42,585 nt of DNA. Source: Nitrospira sp. UBA5698. Its GTDB lineage: Bacteria; Nitrospirota; Nitrospiria; Nitrospirales; Nitrospiraceae. The position numbers were made by a program, and so were the translations under genes. This document shows positions 1-7,359 of the stretch, piece by piece. A model generated the notes under the pieces. That model saw nothing but the letters and a program-made list of their open reading frames with translations, was not told where the DNA came from and ran no database searches. The DNA lies in contig DIHK01000071.1 in NCBI GenBank assembly GCA_002420115.1, forward strand, positions 1 to 42,585. The letters are read 5' to 3'. Numbering within the stretch: the first letter of the stretch is position 1; each line of letters begins with the position of its first letter.

Positions 1-330
1 CAACTGGCGACCCACACCTGGCCAGGGAATGTGCGCGAACTCCAAAACGTCGTGGAGCGCGCCGTCATTCTTTCTCAAGGGCGCACCCTGGACATTCATC
101 TTCAACCCGCTCCCTCTCGTGACTCGACAACACCCTCACCGTCACCTCTCACCGCATCGCAAGTGGCAACTCGACAAGATTGGAGACGGCAGGAGCAGGA
201 GAACATCGCGCAGGCCTTGCAGATCACCAAGGGAAAGATTTTTGGACCGGAGGGTGCTGCCGTTTTGTTGGGCATGAAGCCGACGACGCTGGCGTCGCGC
301 ATCAAGGCGCTGGGAATCAAGCGGCGCTAG
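1..330 (+). CDS. Sigma-54 dependent response regulator/activator, C-terminal part (5' truncated by window edge)
   Basis: The reading frame is open from base 1. It begins inside the end of a sigma-54 AAA+ domain: the WPGNVRELQNVVERAVIL signature lies at residues 7-24. A linker rich in Ser, Pro and Thr follows, and then a Fis-type helix-turn-helix ending GMKPTTLASRIKALGIKRR. Known family role: an enhancer-binding ATPase that remodels RNA polymerase-sigma54, usually under a receiver or sensor domain. The receiver or sensor part is outside the window, so the signal is unknown. Stop is at 328-330. It is the only plus-strand gene before the minus-strand cassette block and probably marks its flank. 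Confidence 0.9.
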   Translation, partial: QLATHTWPGNVRELQNVVERAVILSQGRTLDIHLQPAPSRDSTTPSPSPLTASQVATRQDWRRQEQENIAQALQITKGKIFGPEGAAVLLGMKPTTLASRIKALGIKRR

Positions 331-429
331 ACGGATTCTACCGTAAGCCGCTTCTGCACCCCTTCCTCATGGACACAGATCCTGACGCTCCACGGTGCTG
401 ATCATCCTAAGCACATGGCCTTGAGCGCG

Positions 430-526
430 ATCCAACTCTCAGTTCAGCGGCTGGCGCACAGAGACAACCTCCCAACTACACAGGTTCTGGAGATTACGCC
501 GCGAAAAATGAAAAGCAGCGTTCATA
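430..526 (-). repeat. Weak attC-like site after the last left-array gene
   Basis: On the minus strand GTTGGAT (430-436) fits the integron core consensus GTTRRRY. It lies about 90 bases beyond a TATGAAC half-site that overlaps the stop codon of the adjacent gene. The internal arms pair poorly, so this is a positional argument: it is where a cassette attC should sit, at the boundary with the sigma-54 gene. Low confidence. Confidence 0.3.
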
Positions 527-1760
527 GGACAGCATTGAGATAGGCGATCGCTCGACGTTCGGGGGATAGGCGGGAGAGGACAGCTTTGGCGACGCTGGTA
601 TTCAAGACGGCGGATGCCAATGGGCGGACGATCTCTGATATGCCATGCGTCGCGACACCGAGCGCGATCCGCCAGGCCAGTGACGGCAACGGCCTTTCCG
701 CGAAGGAGATGACTTTTTGCGTTGCGAGAGATGCGAGGTGGTCCTGCAGGAACTGTCTGCTCAGTGCCGTTGCCGCCTTCGGTGTCGACCCTTGACCGAG
801 GTTGTCCTCCAGTTGCTTCTTGCACTGCGCGGTTAGCAAGCGAACATGTGCGAAAACGGATTCGTTGCGGCGCATTTCCCATAGCGTGTCCAGATCGATC
901 TCGCCCGCTCCGCCGAAGGGTAGGATGTTCACCGACAGCAGGTCACTTGGCGGAGACGTAGCCGCGTCGCCATCGAAGCTCAATGTCCCCCCAATCCGAG
1001 CCATAGCGTCGGTGAGGTAGACAGGATCCAGGCCCAGAAGGCGGGCATTGAGCCACGGGACAAAGACTTTGTTGAAATCGTGCTCTGGGATCCCGTCCTT
1101 CCATATCTCTCCGGATGGGTCAACGATACGCAGTCGCTCAATATGACTCTTGAGCGTGGACGGCACGTTGGCATACGGAAAGGTCGGCGTGATGTAGTAC
1201 GGCATGAACACCAGCGCTTTGGATTGGATGAGGTCGCGCAGTTCGGCTAGGATGGGCAGATAGGCCCGTATCCGGGCGATACTCGTCTTGACGAGAGACA
1301 CCACGTTTGGGTCATCCCGCCAACGGTCGCGACTGACTGTCTCAGCAACAAAATCGAAGCCCCAGTAAAAGTTATCTCTGACAAATACCGAGTCCGCCAG
1401 CAGGAGATGTTTCTTTAACGGATTGAGAAAAGCAGACACCTGCTCTCGGCTGATCCGAGGGTCTTTGGGAAGGAATGCCCTATAGCCGAGTAACGGCGTC
1501 TCGGTGAAGCATTCTGCCAGCCTATCTGCCCAGTCATGGTCGAAGGAGGGCTCGAAGTAAAGCCGAACGGCGTGAGCCGAAGCTGCTTGCGTATCGAGAT
1601 ATGCGCCCGCGAAGTCGCTCTTCATCACGGCAAGATAGTGCTTGGAGAAGTCGATCCACTGCTCGGGATCAACGCCATCGAACCCGCTTAGGGTATCTGG
1701 CTTGAGTTCAGCGTGAAAATATTTCTCGAGAATATCGATTGGGTTCGGTGATACTTCCAT
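522..1760 (-). CDS. Hypothetical protein, about 412 aa, cassette-encoded
   Basis: I do not recognise a family. The protein looks soluble and mixed alpha/beta, with no signal peptide and no clear membrane segment. It has several aromatic-rich stretches (e.g. DNFYWGFDFVAETV; FMPYYITPTFPYANV). The start chosen is the ATG at 1760 (MEVSPNPID), nine bases after GAGAGG. An ATG three codons earlier sits directly on that ribosome site. An attC-like palindrome lies 50-130 bases upstream and a weaker one overlaps the stop. All neighbours to 4496 are also minus-strand genes without recognised function, as expected for an integron cassette. Confidence 0.75.
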   Translation of the reverse strand: MEVSPNPIDILEKYFHAELKPDTLSGFDGVDPEQWIDFSKHYLAVMKSDFAGAYLDTQAASAHAVRLYFEPSFDHDWADRLAECFTETPLLGYRAFLPKDPRISREQVSAFLNPLKKHLLLADSVFVRDNFYWGFDFVAETVSRDRWRDDPNVVSLVKTSIARIRAYLPILAELRDLIQSKALVFMPYYITPTFPYANVPSTLKSHIERLRIVDPSGEIWKDGIPEHDFNKVFVPWLNARLLGLDPVYLTDAMARIGGTLSFDGDAATSPPSDLLSVNILPFGGAGEIDLDTLWEMRRNESVFAHVRLLTAQCKKQLEDNLGQGSTPKAATALSRQFLQDHLASLATQKVISFAERPLPSLAWRIALGVATHGISEIVRPLASAVLNTSVAKAVLSRLSPERRAIAYLNAVL

Positions 1761-1813
1761 CGGTATCATCCTCTCGTGCCGCTATGAAGCGAGAAGTTGC
1801 GGTACTCCTGGCC

Positions 1814-1891
1814 GCCAAACCCCAAGCGTGAGTGGCACGTGAGGGCATACGAAGCGCTCCATGGACTGTCCGCTCGACACGCGCGTTAGAC
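1814..1891 (-). repeat. attC-like site (78 bp) between two cassette genes
   Basis: Read on the minus strand, it starts with GTCTAAC (1885-1891), a perfect RYYYAAC R'' box, 10-15 bases after a stop codon. It ends with GTTTGGC (1814-1820), a near match to R' GTTRRRY. The inner arms GCGTG and CACGC can pair. Length, polarity and position directly between two minus-strand genes match integron attC recombination sites. R' faces the start of the next gene. Confidence 0.6.
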
Positions 1892-1900
1892 GTCTGACAT

Positions 1901-2164
1901 TCAGCCAAGCTTAGAGAGCGCAATGCTGTCTGACTCAGGAATTGTCACTGTTACCTCTCGCTCCTTGACGCCATTCTTTTCCGACCAGTACTCAATAGTG
2001 GCCGTGATCCCATTCGGGAGCTGAAACACGACTTCTCCTTTTTCGCTTGGAAAAACCACGAAGTCATGCGGAGCGTGGCGGTCTCCTTTGACCTCCTGCA
2101 TAGCGTACTTGATATGCAAATATGCCTTAGCTGAGATGGTACCGACTATGTTGACCTTGGACAC
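1901..2164 (-). CDS. Small hypothetical cassette protein, 87 aa
   Basis: Unrecognised small soluble protein, probably beta-rich (FQLPNGITATIEYWSEKNGVKEREVTVTI is split over the last third). The start is the GTG at 2164, chosen because a perfect AGGAGG lies about 5 bases upstream. The longer reading frame to 2266 would translate through an attC-like repeat and is rejected. The R' box of that repeat (2203-2209) is 40 bases upstream of this start, and another attC-like site begins 15 bases after the stop. The gene therefore has the exact anatomy of a single-gene integron cassette. Confidence 0.65.
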   Translation of the reverse strand: MSKVNIVGTISAKAYLHIKYAMQEVKGDRHAPHDFVVFPSEKGEVVFQLPNGITATIEYWSEKNGVKEREVTVTIPESDSIALSKLG

Positions 2165-2202
2165 TTTAGGACCTCCTGCAAAGATGATCGCGTCCTCCTT
2201 GC

Positions 2203-2375
2203 ACCTAACTACGTTTAGACCGATCCGCATAAGAACCGGATCGACCACTTCCTGTCTGCAGAACACACCGCTGCCGTTCGCGAACCATACACCTTACGTG
2301 CCCTCGCTTCAATGGGTTGCGACTGCAGAACCATTGCGCACGGGGTTCATGCGGATCTGCCTAACTTTCGAGCTA
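2203..2375 (-). repeat. Site A: long attC-like imperfect palindrome, member of a three-copy family
   Basis: On the minus strand it ends in GTTAGGT (2203-2209), matching GTTRRRY. Arms at 2213-2237 and 2344-2365 are inverted copies sharing a GATCCGCAT core. About 120 bp (2203-2326) align with elements at 35771-35909 and 37457-37621, sharing TTCTTATGCGGATCGG or close variants followed by CTAAAC and the GTTRRRY end. In each copy that end faces a gene start. It is interpreted as an attC of a related set; a MITE cannot be excluded from sequence alone. Confidence 0.6.
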
Positions 2376-2497
2376 AGCTGCCTGCTTGACGGAGGCTTCG
2401 AGATGGGCGACTCCATTTTTCCCCTCAGCTATCGGATCACGGAACGTCTTTTGAAAGAAAAAGAGAGCATGGGTGTGGTCAAGCAGCCCAACGACGA

Positions 2498-2575
2498 CGG
2501 TAACAGAGCCGCCGCAAGAGACAATGATTTCAAAACCCGTATGATCGGCGGCTCCGGTTCACCGCGTTGTTAGCA
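2498..2575 (-). repeat. attC-like site (78 bp) downstream of the 2594-3028 gene
   Basis: On the minus strand it begins TGCTAACAACGCGGTGAACC, closely resembling the 5' end of classical attC sites (CTAACAA, then a CG-rich stem). It then has GGAGCCGCCG paired with CGGCGGCTC and ends GTTACCG. R'' starts about 19 bases after the stop of the upstream gene. The R' core deviates from GTTRRRY at the last positions. Between this site and site A there are only about 120 bases with no minus-strand gene, so an empty or decayed mini-cassette may sit there. Confidence 0.55.
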
Positions 2576-2593
2576 CTTGCTGCGAATATGCGA

Positions 2594-3028
2594 TCAGGGA
2601 CTTGGGACAGGAACGCCACTCGCCCGGAGAACGTAATACGCGCCCAGAACAATCCACGTCGCCGCAAAGGTCCAGTACACAACAAACAAGTAAACCGAGC
2701 TGTCTATTCCCTTTGGCATGCGTTCGGATGTTCTCTGAATTAGCCCGAAATCAAGGGCTCGTTCCAGCTCTGAGGCATAGGTCTCAACCTCTTGCAAGTA
2801 ACGAAGTGACCGTCGTGCCATCAAAGTCAGCGCTATGGTAACCAGTGCACCGAGCAAACTCATTATGACTTTGGTCACGTCTCGCTGGAGGAACTGGAAG
2901 ACGACTGCCAACAAACCCGTGTTGATGGCCACAACAAACTGGAAAATTTGATGGCGAGTATCGTACATGTGTTGGATGTATTGAATCGTCTGTTCGTACT
3001 CAATGTCTCGATTAGCGCTATCTCGCAT
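2594..3028 (-). CDS. Small membrane protein with three predicted TM helices, 144 aa
   Basis: Predicted integral membrane protein, family not recognised. A polar N-terminal helix (about 1-28) is followed by hydrophobic segments near residues 29-48, 53-71 and 110-132. A charged helical region (about 72-105) separates the second and third. Start ATG at 3028, with GAGG 8 bases upstream. It lies 70 bases after the 3098-3676 gene with no attC between, so the two may share one cassette. An attC-like site follows the stop. Small membrane proteins are common cassette cargo; function unknown. Confidence 0.7.
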   Translation of the reverse strand: MRDSANRDIEYEQTIQYIQHMYDTRHQIFQFVVAINTGLLAVVFQFLQRDVTKVIMSLLGALVTIALTLMARRSLRYLQEVETYASELERALDFGLIQRTSERMPKGIDSSVYLFVVYWTFAATWIVLGAYYVLRASGVPVPSP

Positions 3029-3097
3029 GAGTTTTTCCTCAGTGACGTGTTTTTTGCAGTGCTACCGCTCGCGGTGAGCAACCATGAGGAGCGCATG

Positions 3098-3676
3098 TTA
3101 TCCCGCGTTCTGGATGGCTGCCCGCAGTCGTTCAAGCTCCTCAATCCCTTTTCCGCAGTACTCGAATGCATCCCCCATCTCACCACCCGTATTATCCGCG
3201 ACCGGCAGATGAAACTCGACCAAGGTCGGATTGGCGATCTCCATCTCGACTTCGAACGCTCGGAAGGTTAGAGAGCCAAGAGCAGCCTGTGGTGCTTCAA
3301 AGGAAACGACGCCCAAGCGGGGGAACCGGGCAGATCGGCTACGCGTTACTTCACCGTGCTTCAAGCGGTTTGCGAGATCCGCACAGACGGCGAGGGCGGT
3401 ATTAGCAGTGACGGCGTCCTCGACTAGTTGAGCGTTCTTGCCATTGGACTCCGCCCAGCGCTTCAGATAGTCCTTCGCATTCCAGACCCAGATGAGCAAA
3501 TTGAATGCACTGTCCTCCGCATCCTTATGAGACTTGATTCCGTGAATCACGTATCGATGCGTCTCCCCGTCTGGGAAAGTGTAATCCCAGGCGGTCCCGT
3601 TCCCAGCCTTCTGCCTTGTGGCTGCTGTGAGTCGCCCGAGTCTCTCAAACAGTTGAGTGATCGCTGCCTCAGTCAT
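3098..3676 (-). CDS. Hypothetical protein, 192 aa
   Basis: No confident family. The N-terminal half is helical and contains CADLANRLKHGEVTRSR near residue 97-113. This motif type (NRLKH) is seen in several helical hypothetical families and loosely recalls HEPN-like domains. The C-terminal half is beta-rich (LTFRAFEVEMEIANPTLVEF). Start ATG at 3676, immediately downstream of an attC-like site (3687-3833) on the same strand. Gap to the following membrane protein gene is 69 bases. The HEPN comparison is only a hint. Confidence 0.7.
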   Translation of the reverse strand: MTEAAITQLFERLGRLTAATRQKAGNGTAWDYTFPDGETHRYVIHGIKSHKDAEDSAFNLLIWVWNAKDYLKRWAESNGKNAQLVEDAVTANTALAVCADLANRLKHGEVTRSRSARFPRLGVVSFEAPQAALGSLTFRAFEVEMEIANPTLVEFHLPVADNTGGEMGDAFEYCGKGIEELERLRAAIQNAG

Positions 3677-3686
3677 AAGCTCTAAA

Positions 3687-3833
3687 CTATAACGCTCTCC
3701 GCGGGCTGGCTAATATGTCGTTCTCCGGTGGCACGATAACGTGTCACTCCCGGGACAGGCGCACAATGGCAACGTCGCACCTGCCCTGCGCGCGTGATGC
3801 CGTGTCACCGTCTGCTGCAACGGCTTGTTAGCC
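3687..3833 (-). repeat. attC-like site (147 bp)
   Basis: Read on the minus strand it opens GGCTAACAAGCCGTTGCAGC, very like the 5' arm of classical attC sites. It contains paired elements (GTGACACGG; GTGCCACCGG) and ends GCGGAGAGCGTTATAG, with a GTTAT core like that of Vibrio attC repeats. It lies between two minus-strand genes, 11 bases before the ATG of the downstream one, with the polarity expected for cassettes. Confidence 0.55.
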
Positions 3834-3974
3834 GTGGTACCTCAGAATACGGCAACCTCGAACGGAATGTTCGGTATGAATTTTGTAATGCCATGCTGCC
3901 GTTTCAAACGGGATGTCTTCTTCTTGGGTACTTAGTTCAATGTAGTCATCGCATCTCGCATAATTCTCCACACC

Positions 3975-4496
3975 TCATAATTCGTCAACTTGCGCTTCTT
4001 GGACATCAACACTCATTGTGCAAGACCAATCGGGCCTCGTTACCTCGATCTCGACCCTTGAGATGCCACATGGCCGAACACTTTGCAGTGCACTAAACGC
4101 TTTGAACCCTCTCTCTGTATGTATCCGCGTGACAATCAAAGACTTGCCATTTTGCTTGCAGAACGGTACGAGTTTTTCTTGGATGATTGTTCTCAGGCAC
4201 TCAGCTGCTTTCCCCTTCGACGCCGAAGAGACTCTTGCAAGGGAAGAGATGTTCACAATGTGCGGGGAACGCGGCAATGGATTGGGGTGGATACCAACGA
4301 GCAAGTAAGGTTCGTTTTGCAATTGCGCTACATAGTATATACGCTCGTTCCTCGGCAGAACCCATGCAGGCTTACCGCCGTCAATATTTGCTTTTTCTGC
4401 GTGGAACGCCTCTCTTACATTCTGCAGTTCCTCACATGACAAGCCCTTGAGCAAGGCATCCGTCTCATGAGAGGAAAGCTCAGCGACTTGAATCAC
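3975..4496 (-). CDS. Hypothetical protein, 173 aa, first gene of the left array
   Basis: Family not recognised. The central part (residues about 70-145: HPNPLPRSPHIVNISSLARV, then GKAAECLRTIIQEKLVPFC) has the strand-helix rhythm of a GNAT-like acyltransferase, but I see no convincing acetyl-CoA loop, so this is only a suggestion. Start is the GTG at 4496; no strong ribosome site is visible. About 140 untranslated bases separate its stop from the attC-like site. It is the most upstream minus-strand gene of the cassette block, and I found no integrase or attI near it. Confidence 0.6.
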   Translation of the reverse strand: MIQVAELSSHETDALLKGLSCEELQNVREAFHAEKANIDGGKPAWVLPRNERIYYVAQLQNEPYLLVGIHPNPLPRSPHIVNISSLARVSSASKGKAAECLRTIIQEKLVPFCKQNGKSLIVTRIHTERGFKAFSALQSVRPCGISRVEIEVTRPDWSCTMSVDVQEAQVDEL

Positions 4497-4650
4497 CGTA
4501 AGCCTACTCGCCTCTTTCGTCTGGCAACCATCGTGCTTGCTTTTCGCACCAATCGCTACATCTTTTATCCATACCTTGCATGGAGGTCAAATCTTATTCC
4601 GTACATCCTCACCTGTCGGCAGAATAACCACGCTACTGATCTTCTGACCA

Positions 4651-4920
4651 TTATGTTGTTGAGCTGGCCGATCCTGATGCCCGCTCGGGATGGCACAGGG
4701 AGAAAGGCCGGACATGGCCGTACAGTCGTGTCGAAGCCGCTCCCCGCCGTCCAGCCTCTCGCGCCTCTGTGACAATTTCGTCTTGCAGCTGCTCAAACGC
4801 ACACAGAATGCGGATGGATCTCCTGCCAAGCGAAGTGACGGTATATTCCACGCGTGGTTTCGTCAGGTCGCTGCCTGCCCGGCGCAGAAGTCTTCTGAGA
4901 ATATTGTTCCGGTGTTTCAT
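4651..4920 (-). pseudogene. Remnant of an HxlR-family transcriptional regulator
   Basis: Residues 9-46 resemble the C-terminal half of the HxlR winged helix: LRRLLRRAGSDL followed by KPRVEYTVTSLGRRSIRIL. The usual family pattern is PPRVEYxLTxLGRSLxPVL. The recognition helix and N-terminal Cys part are missing, and a few residues before the PRVEY wing seem deleted. The tail after residue 55 looks like translated intergenic DNA. HxlR regulators often control nearby redox genes, and an AhpD-like gene lies 490 bases downstream on the same strand. Probably non-functional. Confidence 0.4.
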
Positions 4921-4929
4921 GACTTAGTC

Positions 4930-5364
4930 CTATTTCCCTGACGAACTCCGATTCAAGCCCCTGATCATCGGATCACCCTCCACACGCCGTCCCCACCATG
5001 GGTCAGGGTGATGAGAGGGGCTATGCACACTATTGGATGATTGATCGCGAACATCGCTGAATGACTGAGGGGTGTTCCCAGAGCGCGCTGGTTCGTGAGA
5101 CCTATTACGATCGGTTTCAGCTGTCACCCTGCTCTCCTTGGTTTCTCTTGAGCTTCGAACACGTTCATCCATGCCAAAGCGGTCATCACGACCGAGCCGG
5201 TGGTCGGCCACGGTCTGAATCACGGAGTTCTGATCGAACAATAACGTGCTGCCTCCCTCACGATCCATCCAGCTCGCTCCGAACCCAAGCCACGTATTGG
5301 CCGAGACTGAAGCAGGGATCGTGAACCACACAATCGACAACAGACACGCATAGATGATTCGCAT
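4930..5364 (-). CDS. Secreted hypothetical protein, 144 aa
   Basis: Unrecognised protein with a clear signal peptide: MRII followed by a hydrophobic core to about residue 20, and a probable cleavage at ASVSA-N. The mature part is polar, rich in Arg, Ser, Asp and His, and looks disordered (roughly residues 45-144). The start ATG at 5364 follows AGGAGGTGTGTG; a GTG one codon upstream is less well placed. It lies 40 bases downstream of the AhpD-like gene on the same strand and may be co-transcribed. Function unknown. Confidence 0.6.
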   Translation of the reverse strand: MRIIYACLLSIVWFTIPASVSANTWLGFGASWMDREGGSTLLFDQNSVIQTVADHRLGRDDRFGMDERVRSSRETKESRVTAETDRNRSHEPARSGNTPQSFSDVRDQSSNSVHSPSHHPDPWWGRRVEGDPMIRGLNRSSSGK

Positions 5365-5407
5365 CACACACCTCCTCTGAGACCTGCCTGCTCATGTGAT
5401 AGATCGC

Positions 5408-5971
5408 TTAGCCTCCCGTGGCGCCCTTCGCCTTCCACGCTTGCGCTGCAAACTGTGGATCAAGCGGCGTGTGCGCGATATGGTTTGTGTAATTGCTCAA
5501 GGTCTTGAGCGCCACGATCGTCAGCACGTCCAACAGGTGCTGCTGTCCGTATCCCGCCGCCGTGAAGAACTCCAGATCCTCATCCGGCACCCAACCACGA
5601 TGGAGAAGAACGGACATCACCAGTGTCTTGAGCGCATTGAGCTTTCGGTCTGGGAGCTGGCGCTGCTCCCGCAACGCCGAAAGGATATCCTCAGGCATGT
5701 GGACCATCTGGGCGACAGTGGAGTGAGCCCCCACACAGTAGGCACAGTCGTTCGTGGTACTGACCACGAGCGTCACCACCTGCTGTTCGACCGGTGAGAG
5801 GGCGCTCTGCTCAAGCGCCTTGTTGATCCCCGCATACGCTTGCACCGCCGCAGGCGACCCGGCCAGCACACCATACAAATTCGGCACAAATCCGTATTTC
5901 TTTGCGGTGGCTTCGAGCGTCGCCCGCGATGTTTCCGGAGCCGTGTCCTTCGTATGAACCTGAAACTTCAT
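5408..5971 (-). CDS. AhpD-like carboxymuconolactone decarboxylase (CMD) family protein
   Basis: 187 aa, typical for peroxidase-related AhpD-like proteins. The redox motif CAYCVGAH gives C76, C79 and H83, the thiol pair and proton-relay residue used for peroxide or disulfide chemistry in the cytoplasm. The N-terminal EATAKKYGFVPNLYGVLAG segment is typical of the subfamily. Start ATG at 5971 is preceded by AAGGAGG. Likely role: thiol-dependent antioxidant or stress enzyme. Two smaller, divergent CMD relatives and one remnant occur elsewhere in the window (9101, 10594, 17982). Confidence 0.88.
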   Translation of the reverse strand: MKFQVHTKDTAPETSRATLEATAKKYGFVPNLYGVLAGSPAAVQAYAGINKALEQSALSPVEQQVVTLVVSTTNDCAYCVGAHSTVAQMVHMPEDILSALREQRQLPDRKLNALKTLVMSVLLHRGWVPDEDLEFFTAAGYGQQHLLDVLTIVALKTLSNYTNHIAHTPLDPQFAAQAWKAKGATGG

Positions 5972-6176
5972 GATAATCCTCCTTTGTGGTATTAACCGGC
6001 TATTTACCTTGTGTCGCTATTTTCTTCAGCCCTTCGATCGTGGCCGGTGTTCCGCTGACGTTTCACTGGCCAGACCGAACTTCCGCTACTGATGACCCGC
6101 GTGGCATATTGTTCACTGCTTCTCTGTTGTGCGCGTGTATCAGGATCGATGGGCCCACCCGATTCTCGCTTCCTTT

Positions 6177-6368
6177 CTAGGCGGACACCATCCGATGATC
6201 AAAATGGTATTGTGTTCGGCACTCTCCACAACACACTGTCCAAAGACATCCATCGGGGTAGTAATCGCATTGGAGCAGCGGCATCAGTTCAGGTTTGCCG
6301 CACGAAGGACAAGGGAGTTGATGGAGTCGGATGCGAAGAGCCATGACCGGTTCATCGTGGCGTGTCAT
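6177..6368 (-). CDS. Zinc-ribbon miniprotein, about 63 aa
   Basis: Small protein with two Cys pairs, CPSCGKPEL and CCGECRTQYHF, forming a probable zinc ribbon. Start chosen at the ATG at 6368 (MTRHDEPV), which follows GGAAGGACG; the upstream GTG at 6398 lacks a good site. It lies 76 bases downstream of another zinc-ribbon miniprotein on the same strand, so the two may form a bicistron. Function unknown; such rubredoxin-like or zinc-ribbon proteins are often regulatory or redox accessory factors. Confidence 0.55.
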   Translation of the reverse strand: MTRHDEPVMALRIRLHQLPCPSCGKPELMPLLQCDYYPDGCLWTVCCGECRTQYHFDHRMVSA

Positions 6369-6444
6369 GAGGCACGTCCTTCCTCGATCCTCCCTCACTC
6401 ATCGTTGAAGAGGGTGTGATCACATCGATTCCTCTTCCTGCCCC

Positions 6445-6657
6445 CTATGCCGCCACAAGTCTCGACGTTCGAGGAGTGACGCTTCGGAGCGGCTTGATCG
6501 CCCCTGTGGACCGCCTCCTATGCTCAAGGATCGTTGCATCAACGACATCGCCGCACAGGAGGCAACGATATCCTTCTATGCACGGATTGCTGCTCAGCCC
6601 CTGAAGATCGTAAATCCGCTCGCTGACCATCAGCCCATCGCACCGCTCGCAGGTCAT
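6445..6657 (-). CDS. Zinc-ribbon (CxxC...CxxC) miniprotein, 70 aa
   Basis: MTCERCDGLMV at the N-terminus and YRCLLCGDVVDATI near residue 33 give two CxxC knuckles of a zinc ribbon. The C-terminal third is basic. Start ATG at 6657 follows GGAGGTGGGCC. It is divergent from the DsrE gene at 6897, with a 240-base intergenic region that contains two copies of a CRP/FNR-like dyad. No specific function can be assigned. Confidence 0.6.
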   Translation of the reverse strand: MTCERCDGLMVSERIYDLQGLSSNPCIEGYRCLLCGDVVDATILEHRRRSTGAIKPLRSVTPRTSRLVAA

Positions 6658-6730
6658 GGCCCACCTCCTTTGTCCGTGACAGACATGGGTGTTTCTTGAC
6701 GCGATTCTACCTGCTCACATACCCCCTATC

Positions 6731-6745
6731 TGTAAGGCAGCTCAC
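6731..6745. promoter_or_regulatory. CRP/FNR-like dyad, copy 1
   Basis: TGTAAGGCAGCTCAC resembles the CRP/FNR superfamily dyad TGTNA-N6-TCACA. A second copy begins 45 bases downstream and a third lies upstream of the ars operon at 19840. It sits in the intergenic region between the divergent zinc-ribbon and DsrE genes. Binding protein unknown. Confidence 0.4.
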
Positions 6746-6775
6746 CAGTCGGCAAAGAAAATAGTTGGGCGGGTT

Positions 6776-6790
6776 TGTAAGGCAGATCAC
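6776..6790. promoter_or_regulatory. CRP/FNR-like dyad, copy 2
   Basis: TGTAAGGCAGATCAC differs from copy 1 at one position. Its spacing of 45 bases from copy 1 (about four helical turns) would place two dimers on the same face of the DNA, about 120 bases upstream of the DsrE gene start. Confidence 0.4.
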
Positions 6791-6896
6791 GGATGGATTC
6801 ACCGGACGTGCGCTAGCATGCCGATTCATCCGCCCTCTCACATGAGACGGAAGCGGTTTCTTCATTCACCCACTGCCATGCTGAAAGGAGCACATC

Positions 6897-7253
6897 ATGT
6901 CCAAAGTCGCGATCATCGTGTTGGCTGATACGGAAACTCATGAGGCGCTGGGGCGCGTCGTGAACGCCCTGGAAGCCGTGAAAGAATTCAAGGACGGCCA
7001 CGATGACGTCCAGCTGATCTTCGACGGCGCCGGGCCCAAGTGGATCGTTGAATTGGAGAAGCCCGACCACAAGCTGCACGGGCTCTACAACGCGGTCAAG
7101 GATCGGATTGCGGGTGCGTGCGAGTTCTGCGCCGGAGCCTTCGGAGTCAAGGACGCCGTCGTTGCTTGCGGAGTCAAGCTGGCAGGGGAATTTGAGGGAC
7201 ATCCGAGCTTCAAGAAGCTCGTGTCACAGGGCTATCAGGTCATCACGTTTTAA
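6897..7253 (+). CDS. DsrE-family protein
   Basis: 118 aa, the usual length for a single DsrE/DsrF-like domain. The N-terminus MSKVAIIVLADTETHEALGR and the central region with FDGAGPKWIVEL are typical. Two Cys in GACEFCAGAFG (near residue 80-84) and one in VVACGVKL could carry sulfur or disulfide. Family role: small cytoplasmic sulfur-carrier or thiol-handling protein. The start follows AAAGGAG. It is monocistronic or weakly linked to the DUF4403 gene 106 bases downstream. A secreted DsrE-like paralogue is in the metal operon at 17446. Confidence 0.8.
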   Translation: MSKVAIIVLADTETHEALGRVVNALEAVKEFKDGHDDVQLIFDGAGPKWIVELEKPDHKLHGLYNAVKDRIAGACEFCAGAFGVKDAVVACGVKLAGEFEGHPSFKKLVSQGYQVITF

Positions 7254-7359
7254 CCTCGTCTTGTGATGGGACGCGTATCCGATATGGCCCCAGGCATGTG
7301 CCGGTCTCACGTTCGAACATGGACCCGCGGTCGTGGGTGAGGGGAAAAGGAGGCTGCTG

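Noticed and set aside
2165..2266. N-terminal extension of the 1901-2164 gene up to an ATG at 2266
   Set aside because: The extension translates through the conserved right arm of attC-like site A, and a perfect AGGAGG with GTG lies at 2164.
2203..2375. Site A family as a MITE
   Set aside because: Not fully excluded, but no target-site duplication is visible and every copy ends in GTTRRRY facing a gene start, which fits attC better.
2403..2573. Plus-strand small ORF (56 aa) with a GGAGG-like site
   Set aside because: Its last third is the attC-like palindrome at 2498-2575 and it opposes all neighbouring genes; coding evidence is too weak.
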